From NCBI GenBank assembly GCA_019694315.1, contig JAIBCE010000035.1, forward strand, positions 1 through 37,639: a stretch of 37,639 nt of DNA, written 5' to 3'. Below, one piece after another: positions 19,442 to 25,948 of this stretch. Both the position numbers and the translations under genes were made by a program. This DNA comes from Sandaracinaceae bacterium (lineage in GTDB: Bacteria; Myxococcota_A; Polyangia; Polyangiales; Sandaracinaceae). The stretch's first letter is position 1, and each line of letters starts with the position of its first letter. Below the pieces are notes generated by a model that did not search any database, was not told where the DNA came from, and saw only the letters and a list, made by a program, of their open reading frames with translations.

Positions 19442-19878
19442 CGACGGGCTCGGCCACGGCGCGCTGGGAGGCCGTGGCCTTCGAGCGAGACGAGGCCTTC
19501 TGGGGCTTCGTCCTCCGAGACGACGAGGGCCGCGTCCACGTCTACGAGCGCACCTCGCCCGACGGCACGGTGCGCCGCGTCGCCCCTGCGTTCACACGCT
19601 TCGAGCACGCGCAGCTCTTCGTGGACGCATGGCCGGAGCGACCCGTGCTCACGCGAGGCCCTTCGTACGATCTCGGCGCGCTCGACGCGCTCGCCGAGGG
19701 CCGTGCCGTCGATGCGCGCGCGGTCGAGGATGCGTGGCTCTTCGCGCTCGACGTGCTGGACGCCGCGGAGGAAGGCGACGACCTCGAGATGCCGGACGAG
19801 GGGGTCACGCCGGACGAGGACGAGGTGCGCGAGGGGCTCTCGCGGCTCGCGCGCGTGATCGAGCAGCTCGATCGCTGA
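19438..19878 (+). CDS. Small acidic protein translationally coupled to smc
   Basis: This 146-residue product begins at a GTG that overlaps the smc stop codon by four bases, so reinitiation coupling is likely and its amount should follow SMC. It is acidic, with runs such as EEGDDLEMPDEGVTPDEDEVREGL in the second half, and ends in a short helix (LARVIEQLDR). The first half (WGFVLRDDEGRVHVYERTSPDGTVRRVAP) looks like a small beta-sheet domain. I recognise no family, and it is not ScpA or ScpB by sequence. A role with SMC or the nucleoid is suggested only by position. Codon bias is as strong as in smc. Confidence 0.72.
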   Translation: MTTGSATARWEAVAFERDEAFWGFVLRDDEGRVHVYERTSPDGTVRRVAPAFTRFEHAQLFVDAWPERPVLTRGPSYDLGALDALAEGRAVDARAVEDAWLFALDVLDAAEEGDDLEMPDEGVTPDEDEVREGLSRLARVIEQLDR

Positions 19879-19928
19879 TCGACTACTGAGAGAGGGAGAA
19901 AGAATCGCTGTTGGGGACGCCACGCGGC

Positions 19929-19949
19929 GGGGTCTGCGAAGCAGACCCC
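19929..19949. repeat. GAA-loop hairpin (GGGGTCTGC stem)
   Basis: GGGGTCTGC (19929-19937), loop GAA, GCAGACCCC (19941-19949): a perfect 9-bp stem. It shares its GGGTCTG/CAGACCC arms with the hairpin at 6084-6106. Confidence 0.6.
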
Positions 19950-19999
19950 AGGAGCGCGCGAGAAAGCGAGGCTTGGGGAGCGTCGAGCAGGGGGGAATG

Positions 20000-20022
20000 G
20001 GGGGGAGTTGCCGACTCCCCCC
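20000..20022. repeat. G-rich 9-bp hairpin
   Basis: GGGGGGAGT (20000-20008) and ACTCCCCCC (20014-20022) form a perfect stem around TGCCG. It sits directly before the GAA-loop stem at 20026. Confidence 0.55.
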
Positions 20023-20025
20023 GAC

Positions 20026-20040
20026 CGCGCCGAAGGCGCG
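20026..20040. repeat. GAA-loop hairpin (CGCGCC stem)
   Basis: CGCGCC (20026-20031), loop GAA, GGCGCG (20035-20040). It is followed at once by AGAAACACTGAGAGA, the spacer type that recurs in this block. Confidence 0.55.
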
Positions 20041-20102
20041 AGAAACACTGAGAGACCGAGAAACAATCCAAAACGACGCTCTGATGGGGGGAGCCGGCCG
20101 GC

Positions 20103-20121
20103 GGGGGAGCGAAGCTCCCCC
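20103..20121. repeat. GAA-loop hairpin (GGGGGAGC stem)
   Basis: GGGGGAGC (20103-20110), loop GAA, GCTCCCCC (20114-20121): a perfect 8-bp stem. Confidence 0.55.
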
Positions 20122-20170
20122 TTGAGGCGCGAGCGCTGGAGGAGCGAAGCGACGACGAGCGATGGGGGCG

Positions 20171-20206
20171 CGGGGGTCGGGCCCCCGCCTCGAGCGCCGG
20201 AGGCGC
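20171..20206. repeat. Paired hairpins at the end of the glycosyltransferase gene
   Basis: CGGGGG (20171-20176) pairs with CCCCCG (20182-20187), and GCGCC (20194-20198) pairs with GGCGC (20202-20206) around GGA. They lie 20-55 bases past the glycosyltransferase stop codon on the minus strand and could act as its terminator. Confidence 0.45.
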
Positions 20207-20226
20207 GGGAAATACTGAGTGACACC

Positions 20227-21528
20227 TCACGTGTCGAGCCGACGGTGTTGCGGGTCGCGTCCGAGGTAGGCGCAGATCGCGTCGGCCGCACGCGCTGCTC
20301 CGTCGATGCCATCGAGCCACCCGCGGGCGCGTCCTGCGGCGGCGCGCGCCTCCTCGCTCGCGAGCAGTCGACGAACAGAGTCGGTCATACGCTCCCCGCT
20401 CGCCTCGTCCGGTGCGAGGCGCACGGCCGCACCCACACGCTCGGCGCACGCGACGTTCCAGTCCTGCTCGGGCTGGAGCGGGATGCCCACGAACGGCGTG
20501 CCGCACGCGAGCGCGGTCTGCACGCTGCCCTGCCCGCCCGCGATCACGCCGAGCGCGACACGACCGAAGATCTCGTGGCTCGGGAGCACACCGCCCACGC
20601 ACACGCGCTTGCTCGCGAGCCCACCGAGATCGTGGAGCGTGCCGGCCACGAGCACGCGCGCGCCGCTCGCGGCGACGGCGCGCACCACGCCCTCGACGAA
20701 GCGGGCGGTGCACGAGGTGATCGCGACGTAGACCACGGGGCCCTCGCCCTCGAGGAAGCGCGCGACATGCTCGGGGATCGGTCGATCGAGCTGCGCGAAG
20801 AGCGGGCCCGTGTAGGTCATCCGAGGGCTCTTGCGGTAGGCGCTCGGCGTCTTCGGCGTCCAGCCCTCGAGCGCTTCTCTCGCGAGCCCCGTCAGCTCGG
20901 GCACGTCGGTGACGAGCGTGAGGTCGCCCATGAGCAGCGCCGCGAGGCTCGGCACCTCTTCCACGCCGAGCTCGCGGGCCACGACGTTGAGCTCGGTGCA
21001 GAAGCCCGCGACCCGTCGCGGGCCCTGGTTCGCGAGCCACGCGCGCACGGGCCGCGGCAGCCACCGCACGAGCGGCAGCGGAGAGCGAAGCGGCGCAGGT
21101 ACGAGGCCAGCCTCCATCATCGGTGGCACGAACGAGCCCGCATGCTCGGTGACGAGAGGGATGCCCGCGACGCGGCTCGAGAGGAGCGCGCTGAGCGTGA
21201 AGCCCGTGACGACGGCCTCGGCGCCGTGCTGGCGGAGGTAGGCCGCCTCGGCCGGCACCATCGCGCGGAGCTCCTCGACCGAGAGCGGGCCCTTGGGCGG
21301 GCCAGCGCTCACGCCGGGCAGCTCCGCGACGAAGCGCGCGCAGCGCTCGTCGGACAGCGACGGCGCGAGCCGATCGACCTCCTCGCCCGCCTCGCGGAGC
21401 AGCCCTTCGTACGGACCGCCGTGCGTGGCGAAGCGCACGCGCGCTCCGCGCGCCCGGAGCGCTCGGCCGATCGAGAGCATGCGGCTCGTCTCCGAGAGGA
21501 AGCCGCAGTGCGGCAGGAGCACGATCAT
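20227..21528 (-). CDS. GT1-type glycosyltransferase (UDP-sugar dependent, GT-B fold)
   Basis: The 433-residue product opens with a GT-B Rossmann strand and loop (MIVLLPHCGFLSETSRMLSIGRAL) and carries the C-terminal donor-binding signature GGQGSVQTALACGTPFVGIPLQPEQDWN. This matches the macrolide/UDP-glucuronosyl transferase family pattern (usually HGGxGT...GxPxxxxPxxxDQ), with GGQGS replacing the usual HGGxG. The acceptor half is Ala/Leu/Arg-rich. Likely targets are lipids, sterols or small hydrophobic metabolites; the substrate cannot be read. The start ATG 21528 is set by the Rossmann motif; the longer frame upstream is antisense to marR. It is divergent from marR across 70 bp that contain a perfect palindrome, so both may answer to the same regulator. 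Confidence 0.85.
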   Translation of the reverse strand: MIVLLPHCGFLSETSRMLSIGRALRARGARVRFATHGGPYEGLLREAGEEVDRLAPSLSDERCARFVAELPGVSAGPPKGPLSVEELRAMVPAEAAYLRQHGAEAVVTGFTLSALLSSRVAGIPLVTEHAGSFVPPMMEAGLVPAPLRSPLPLVRWLPRPVRAWLANQGPRRVAGFCTELNVVARELGVEEVPSLAALLMGDLTLVTDVPELTGLAREALEGWTPKTPSAYRKSPRMTYTGPLFAQLDRPIPEHVARFLEGEGPVVYVAITSCTARFVEGVVRAVAASGARVLVAGTLHDLGGLASKRVCVGGVLPSHEIFGRVALGVIAGGQGSVQTALACGTPFVGIPLQPEQDWNVACAERVGAAVRLAPDEASGERMTDSVRRLLASEEARAAAGRARGWLDGIDGAARAADAICAYLGRDPQHRRLDT

Positions 21529-21576
21529 CTGGGCCTCCGCGGTGGTCGTCGAGCGGCCGTCGTCGACGCCACACGA

Positions 21577-21598
21577 GATCGACAATATATTGTCGATC
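21577..21598. promoter_or_regulatory. Perfect 22-bp palindromic operator between glycosyltransferase and marR
   Basis: GATCGACAATA followed by its exact inverse TATTGTCGATC occupies 21577-21598. The A/T-rich centre contains TATATT (21586-21591), a -10 match lying 17 bp after TCGACG (21563-21568) and 7 nt before the marR ATG at 21599. The same symmetrical centre could serve the divergent gene. A perfect dyad of this size at a marR start is the usual form of a MarR autoregulatory site. Confidence 0.8.
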
Positions 21599-22210
21599 AT
21601 GAAGCGCCGCCAATCGAGGCCCGCCACCGCCCTCCACGCTGCCGCCCCGAAGGCTCGGAGGGCGCAGGTGGTCGCCCCGCTCGGCGTCGATGCGGACGAG
21701 GCGGCGCGCCTCGGTCGTACGCGCACGGCCCAGCTCCGCCTGGTGCGCGCGGTGCTCGTGCTCGCGGGCCACCTCCGCACCCGCATTGACGCACAGCTCG
21801 CCGCCGACGGGCTCACCACGCAGCAGGCTGCGGTGATGACGATCGTACGGAGCGCGGGGCGGCCTTCGTTCCGCGAGGTGGCCGAGGCGCTCGGCACGAG
21901 CCCGCAGAACGTGCGGCAGCTCGTCGAGGTGCTCGTGCGCAAGGGCTTCGCGCGCGTGATGGACGACACGGAGGACCGCCGGGTGAAGCGGCTCGTCGCC
22001 ACCGCGAAGAACGCGCGCTACTGGGCCGCGCGCGACGACCGCGATCACGAGGCGCTGCTCGCGCTGCTCGACGATCTCTCGACGGCGGAGACCGAGCAGG
22101 CCCTCGAGGCGCTCGTCCGCGTGCTCGATCGCGCGCGCGCCCGGCCCGACCCGCCCCCGCCTCGCCGAAGGCCAGCGGTGCGGCGTGCGTCCCGCGGTCC
22201 GAGCCGCTAA
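21599..22210 (+). CDS. MarR-family transcriptional regulator
   Basis: The 203-residue product has a winged helix-turn-helix of MarR type: LTTQQAAVMTIV, then SFREVAEALGTSPQNVRQLVEVLVRKGFARV (recognition helix region about 95-125) and the wing DDTEDRRVKRLVAT, which carries the family's D-x-R-D/R pattern. The long N-terminal extension (about 45 residues) is basic, and the C-terminus is Pro/Arg-rich. MarR dimers usually repress their own and adjacent genes until a small phenolic or oxidising ligand binds. The ATG directly follows the 22-bp palindrome with no ribosome site, so the transcript may be leaderless. The nitronate monooxygenase begins 10 bp after its stop codon, so it is in the same operon. 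Confidence 0.88.
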   Translation: MKRRQSRPATALHAAAPKARRAQVVAPLGVDADEAARLGRTRTAQLRLVRAVLVLAGHLRTRIDAQLAADGLTTQQAAVMTIVRSAGRPSFREVAEALGTSPQNVRQLVEVLVRKGFARVMDDTEDRRVKRLVATAKNARYWAARDDRDHEALLALLDDLSTAETEQALEALVRVLDRARARPDPPPPRRRPAVRRASRGPSR

Positions 22211-22220
22211 CTCCGTCGTC

Positions 22221-23225
22221 ATGACGAGCATCGAGACGGCGCTGACGCGCGCGACGGGCATCGAGGTGCCGCTCCTCTGTGGGGCCATGTATCCCTGCTC
22301 GAACCCCGAGCTGATCGCCGCGGTCAGCGAGGCGGGCGGCATGGGGATCGTGCAGCCGATCTCGATGTCGTTCGTGCACAAGCACGAGCTGCGCGACGGG
22401 CTGCGTCTCGTGCGGCGGCTCACGAGCAAGCCGATTGGCTTCAACGCGATCGTGGAGAAGAGCTCGCGCGTCTACGAAGAGCGCATGCGGAAGTGGGTGG
22501 ACGTGGCGCTCGAGGAGGGCGTGCGCTTCTTCGTCACGGCGCTGGGCAATCCGCGCTGGGTGGTGGACGCGGTGCACCGCGCGGGCGGCGTCGTCTATCA
22601 CGACGTGACGAACCGGAGCTGGGCCGAGCGTGCGCTCGAGGGCGGGGTGGACGGCTTCATCGCGGTGAACGCGCGCGCCGGTGGCCACGCGGGCGATCGC
22701 ATGCCCGAGGCCCTGCTCGACGAGCTCGCGCCGCTCGGAAGGCCCGTGGTCTGCGCGGGCGGCGTGGGCGACGCCGCGACGTTCGCGAGGATGCTCTCGC
22801 TCGGCTACGCGGGCGTGCAGATGGGCACGCGCTTCATCGCGACCGAGGAGTGTCGCGCCCACGACGACTACAAGCGCGCGATCGTGGCGGCGCACGCCTC
22901 GGACATCGTGCTCACCGAGAAGATCAGCGGCGTGCCGGTCGCGGTGATCGCGACGCCCTACGTGAAGGCCGTGGGCACCAAGGCCGGTCGCCTCGCCAAG
23001 CGTCTCCTGCGTCACCCGCGCGGCAAGCACTGGATGCGCACGCTCTACACGCTGCGCTCCGCGTGGCAGCTGCGCCGCGCCTCGCTCGAGGGGAGCGGCT
23101 ATCAGCAGTACTTCCAGGCCGGGCAGAGCGTGGAGGGCGTCGAGCGCGTGGAGCCCGCAGGCGAGGTGGTGCGCCGCTTCGCCGCCGCCGCCCGCGCCTC
23201 CCGCGAAGCCACCCCGCGCGTCTGA
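22221..23225 (+). CDS. Nitronate monooxygenase family flavoprotein
   Basis: The 334-residue product is a TIM-barrel FMN enzyme of the nitronate monooxygenase/2-nitropropane dioxygenase family. It shows GIEVPLLCGAMYP at the N-terminus, the FMN and active-site motif ARAGGHAGD (with the conserved His) near residue 155, GGVGDAATFARMLSLGYAGVQMGTRFIATEEC near 188-218 and the following AHDDYKRAIVAA. The family oxidises alkyl nitronates or the respiratory poison propionate-3-nitronate; some members are enoyl or quinone reductases instead. The ATG at 22221 is chosen because it lies 10 bp past marR and fits the family N-terminus. MarR control fits a detoxification role. A basic C-terminal extension of about 70 residues is longer than in minimal family members. 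Confidence 0.9.
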   Translation: MTSIETALTRATGIEVPLLCGAMYPCSNPELIAAVSEAGGMGIVQPISMSFVHKHELRDGLRLVRRLTSKPIGFNAIVEKSSRVYEERMRKWVDVALEEGVRFFVTALGNPRWVVDAVHRAGGVVYHDVTNRSWAERALEGGVDGFIAVNARAGGHAGDRMPEALLDELAPLGRPVVCAGGVGDAATFARMLSLGYAGVQMGTRFIATEECRAHDDYKRAIVAAHASDIVLTEKISGVPVAVIATPYVKAVGTKAGRLAKRLLRHPRGKHWMRTLYTLRSAWQLRRASLEGSGYQQYFQAGQSVEGVERVEPAGEVVRRFAAAARASREATPRV

Positions 23226-23235
23226 GCGCGTCGAG

Positions 23236-23545
23236 GACGGTGCTCTGGAAGCACGGCCGCGTCGCGGCTCTTGATCGGAAGACCAAGAGAGGCGGGCCGT
23301 CACGCGTCTGCGGCTCGCGTGCGCTCTCACGACGATCCCGTGACGTCCCCGCCAAGACTTCTTCCTTCCTCGGCGCGCCGAGCGCGAGGGGCGCTTTTTG
23401 GACTCTGAAAGGGCTTCCCCCAGTCACCCGCGACGCCCTGCTCGATCTTGCCGGAGACGTATGGGTTTCGCCGTGAGAGCGCACGCGAGCACGAGCCGCG
23501 CGAGGAGCCCCTCGTCGGTCTGATCGGAGCACGAGGACCCACAGG
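23236..23545. repeat. Composite repeat, copy 1
   Basis: This copy has three parts. A lead of about 29 bp contains GTGCT-CTGGA-AGCAC (23240-23254). One 23-bp core follows at 23265-23287. A 237-bp block runs from 23309 to 23545. The lead and core reappear exactly 321 bp downstream, and the block reappears at 23714. Outside a patch at about 23392-23412 and one dinucleotide near 23325 the two blocks are identical. Confidence 0.9.
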
Positions 23546-23556
23546 TGCGCACCGAC

Positions 23557-23951
23557 GACGGTGCTCTGGAAGCACGGCCGCGTCGCGGCTCTTGATCGGA
23601 AGACCAAGAGGCGAGCCGTCACGCGTCGCGGCTCTTGATCGGAAGACCAAGACGCGAGCCGTCCGCGTCCGCGGCTCTTGATCGGAAGACCAAGACGCGA
23701 GCCGTCACACGACTGCGGCTCGCGTGCGCGCTCACGACGATCCCGTGACGTCCCCGCCAAGACTTCTTCCTTCCTCGGCGCGCCGAGCGCGAGGGGCGCT
23801 TCTCGGACTCCAAGAAGGGCTTCCCCCAGTCACCCGCGACGCCCTGCTCGATCTTGCCGGAGACGTATGGGTTTCGCCGTGAGAGCGCACGCGAGCACGA
23901 GCCGCGCGAGGAGCCCCTCGTCGGTCTGATCGGAGCACGAGGACCCACAGG
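23557..23951. repeat. Composite repeat, copy 2
   Basis: The lead starts at 23557. The 23-bp core then occurs three times, at 23586-23608, 23629-23651 and 23672-23694. The block is 238 bp (23714-23951). It differs from copy 1 mainly by two extra cores and one short diverged patch, so the pair looks like a recent tandem duplication or the product of gene conversion. Confidence 0.9.
23586..23694. repeat. Three core units at an exact 43-bp period
   Basis: The 23-bp core begins CGGCTCTTGATC and ends GACCAAG, starting at 23586, 23629 and 23672. Each is followed by a similar 20-bp segment containing GCGAGCCGTC. Within a unit CTTG pairs with CAAG and CGGCT with AGCCG, giving an interrupted hairpin. 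A fourth identical core is at 23265. Confidence 0.88.
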
Positions 23952-24142
23952 GGCGCGCCGATCACGGTGCGTCGCGGCACGGGCAGCGTCGCGGCTCTTG
24001 CTGGGAGTGAACCGCACACGTGCGTGTCGGCGACGGTGCTCCACGGCCGAGTCGCGGCGCACGTTTGGAGTGCGCCGACCCACCCGTGCGCGTCGAGCCT
24101 GTCCGCGCAGCCCAAGGGCCCGTCACGAGCACCCGCGCGCGG

Positions 24143-24172
24143 GCTCACGTCACGGGTCGGGGACACGTGAGC
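24143..24172. promoter_or_regulatory. Inverted repeat upstream of the aldehyde dehydrogenase
   Basis: GCTCACGT (24143-24150) is the exact inverse of ACGTGAGC (24165-24172), with a 14-bp spacer. It lies 56 bp before the start codon and could be an operator or leader hairpin. Nothing identifies the binding protein. Confidence 0.4.
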
Positions 24173-24227
24173 GCACGAGGGTGGCGGACGGGACGAGCCC
24201 GAGGGGCCCTGCTATGTGGCTCCCGCC

Positions 24228-25904
24228 ATGACCCACGTCTCCAAGGACAACGGCGCATCCCTCAAGCAGGAGGGCGCCCTCGACAAGGGCACGCACGAGG
24301 GCGACGCGAGCTTGCCGCTCGAGCCGGTGGTGCGTGGCGGACAGATCCACACGCTGAGCCCCGTGGACCTGCGGCCGCTCGCGCCGATCGCGGCGAGCAC
24401 CGAGGCGGAGGTGCAGAAGGCCGTGGAGCGCGCGCGCGTGGCGCAGGTGGGCTGGGCGCGTCGCACGCTCGACGAGCGCATCGCGGATCTCACGCGCGCC
24501 GCGCACACGATGCTCGAGCGTCGTCTCGAGGTCATCGAGCTCATGCGCGACGAGGTCGGCAAGCTCGAGGTCGACGCGCTCATGAGCGAGGTCATCGGAC
24601 CGCTCGATCAGATCAACGCGTGGGCCGCGGTGGTCCGCGAGGGCACCGCGCGCGAGAAGGCGTCGCTCAACCCGATCGCGTTCCCGAAGAAGCGCGCGTA
24701 CATCGACCACGTGCCGCGCGGCGTCGTCGGCATCATCGCGCCCTGGAATTACCCGGTCGCGACGCTCTTCCGCTCCGTCTTCCCCGCGCTCCTCACCGGC
24801 AACGCGGTGGTGCTCAAGCCGAGCGAGCACGCGAGCCGGGTCGAGTCGTGGATGGCCGAGCGCATCGCCGAGGTGCTGCCGCCGGACGTGCTCATGACGG
24901 TGCTCGGCGGGCGCGAGGTGGGCGTCGCGCTCATCGAGGCCGGCATCGACGCGTGCGTGTTCACGGGCTCGGTCAACGCGGGCAAGGACGTGGGCGCGCG
25001 CTGCGCGGCGCGGCTCATCCCGTTCTCGGCGGAGCTCGGGGGCAAAGACGCCGCGATCGTGCTCGCCGACTGCGACCTCGATCGCACGATCGCGGGCCTC
25101 ACGCACTGGAGCCTCCACAACGTGGGCCAGGCGTGTGGCGCGATCGAGATCGCGTACGTGGATCGGCGCATCGCCGATCAGCTCGTCGCGCGCCTCGCCG
25201 ACGCGTGGAGGCGCCTCAAGGTGGGCCCCGGCGCGCCGGGCGAGGTCGACGTCTCGCCGATGTGCAACGGTCGGCAGCTCGCGCTCGTCATGGCGCACGT
25301 GGACGACGCGAAGAAGAAGGGCGCGTCGCTCGTGTGCGGCGGCAAGCGCGTGACCGACGGCAAGGCCGGGCGCCCGGTGGGCCTCTTCTACGAGCCCACG
25401 CTGCTCGATCACTGCCATGCGGACATGGACGTGGTGCGCGACGAGACCTTCGGTCCGGTGCTCGCGATCGTGCGCGTGGACGGCGCGGCGGAGGCAATTC
25501 GTCAGATCAACGCGGGACGCTACGGCCTCACGGCCTCGATCTGGACCAAGGACGTGGCGCGCGCGGAGCGCCTCGCAGCGGAGCTCTCGGTGGGCGTCGT
25601 GACGATCAACAACCACGCGCTCACGGGCGGCATGCCCTCGCTGCCGTGGAGCGGCACGCGCGACACGGGCACCGGCATCGCCAACGGTGTGGCCTCGCTC
25701 CACACGATCACGCGGCCACGCACGGTGCTCGTCGATGCGAACGCGGCGCCCGAGCTCTACTGGATGCCGTACGACAAGAACCTCTGGGAGCTGGGGCACC
25801 TCCTCAGCGACGCACAGCGGATGAAGAACCTCACCTCGGCGTGGCGGATCCCGCTCCTCATCAAGGCGCGGCTGGACGCAGTGAAGAAGTTCTTCGCAGG
25901 TTGA
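24228..25904 (+). CDS. Aldehyde dehydrogenase family protein
   Basis: The 558-residue product is an NAD(P)-dependent aldehyde dehydrogenase. The nucleotide-site motif IIAPWNYPV, KPSEHAS, the FTGSVNAGK loop, general base Glu 269 in AELGGKDA and nucleophile Cys 303 in NVGQACGAIE are all present. The last two sit almost at the classical 268/302 positions. DETFGPVLAIV and the C-terminal strand motif are also normal. The C-terminus extends past the usual end with a basic helix (SAWRIPLLIKARLDAVKKFF) that could touch a membrane, and the first 40 residues are also extra. The start could be GTG 24216, which has GAGGGG nine bases upstream, or ATG 24228, which has TATGTG nine bases upstream; I list the ATG. 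Aldehyde substrate unknown. Confidence 0.93.
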   Translation: MTHVSKDNGASLKQEGALDKGTHEGDASLPLEPVVRGGQIHTLSPVDLRPLAPIAASTEAEVQKAVERARVAQVGWARRTLDERIADLTRAAHTMLERRLEVIELMRDEVGKLEVDALMSEVIGPLDQINAWAAVVREGTAREKASLNPIAFPKKRAYIDHVPRGVVGIIAPWNYPVATLFRSVFPALLTGNAVVLKPSEHASRVESWMAERIAEVLPPDVLMTVLGGREVGVALIEAGIDACVFTGSVNAGKDVGARCAARLIPFSAELGGKDAAIVLADCDLDRTIAGLTHWSLHNVGQACGAIEIAYVDRRIADQLVARLADAWRRLKVGPGAPGEVDVSPMCNGRQLALVMAHVDDAKKKGASLVCGGKRVTDGKAGRPVGLFYEPTLLDHCHADMDVVRDETFGPVLAIVRVDGAAEAIRQINAGRYGLTASIWTKDVARAERLAAELSVGVVTINNHALTGGMPSLPWSGTRDTGTGIANGVASLHTITRPRTVLVDANAAPELYWMPYDKNLWELGHLLSDAQRMKNLTSAWRIPLLIKARLDAVKKFFAG

Positions 25905-25948
25905 TCACGGACGAACGCGAGCGAACGAACGCGAGAAAGGATCGAGTC

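Larger units (their letters stand above)
19879..20226. other. Intergenic block of short palindromes between convergent genes
   Basis: The 348 bases between the smc-coupled gene and the glycosyltransferase stop codon contain no credible gene. They are filled with G-runs and at least six short perfect stems (listed separately), several with a GAA loop. Short A/G-rich stretches carrying a repeated 'actgag(a/t)ga' motif (near 19885, 20047 and 20214) separate the hairpins. The layout suggests an accumulated array of small repetitive elements rather than one terminator. Confidence 0.7.
23226..24227. other. 1-kb gene-free region built from composite repeats
   Basis: No frame here shows the G/C-ending codon bias of the neighbouring genes over a useful length. 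The first 720 bases are two copies of a composite repeat (listed separately). A degraded third copy seems to begin near 23965 and 24030 (cgacggtgctc...cacggccg.gtcgcggc). The remaining 150 bases hold small stems, including GCGCAC/GTGCGC at 24057-24075 and an 8-bp dyad at 24143-24172. On the minus strand one frame through the 237-bp blocks reads a fairly protein-like stretch (NPYVSGKIEQGVAGDWGKPF) but has no credible start or end. Confidence 0.75.

Noticed and set aside
19883..22444. Open frames of several hundred codons on both strands over the hairpin block, glycosyltransferase and marR
   Set aside because: They are Arg/Ala-rich out-of-frame translations that cross the perfect operator palindrome and real genes.
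23265..23694. CRISPR array
   Set aside because: The cores are 23 bp with near-identical 20-bp intervals rather than unique spacers, only three are regularly spaced, and no cas gene is present.
23619..24083. Minus-strand frame through the composite repeats containing NPYVSGKIEQGVAGDWGKPF
   Set aside because: The stretch is repeated in both copies and looks protein-like, but it has no start, no ribosome site and an Arg-rich remainder; I treat it as repeat DNA, possibly with a gene remnant inside.
23226..24227. tRNA or rRNA gene in the long gap
   Set aside because: I found no cloverleaf, TPsiC-like GTTCGA-type arm or CCA end, and no rRNA-like sequence.
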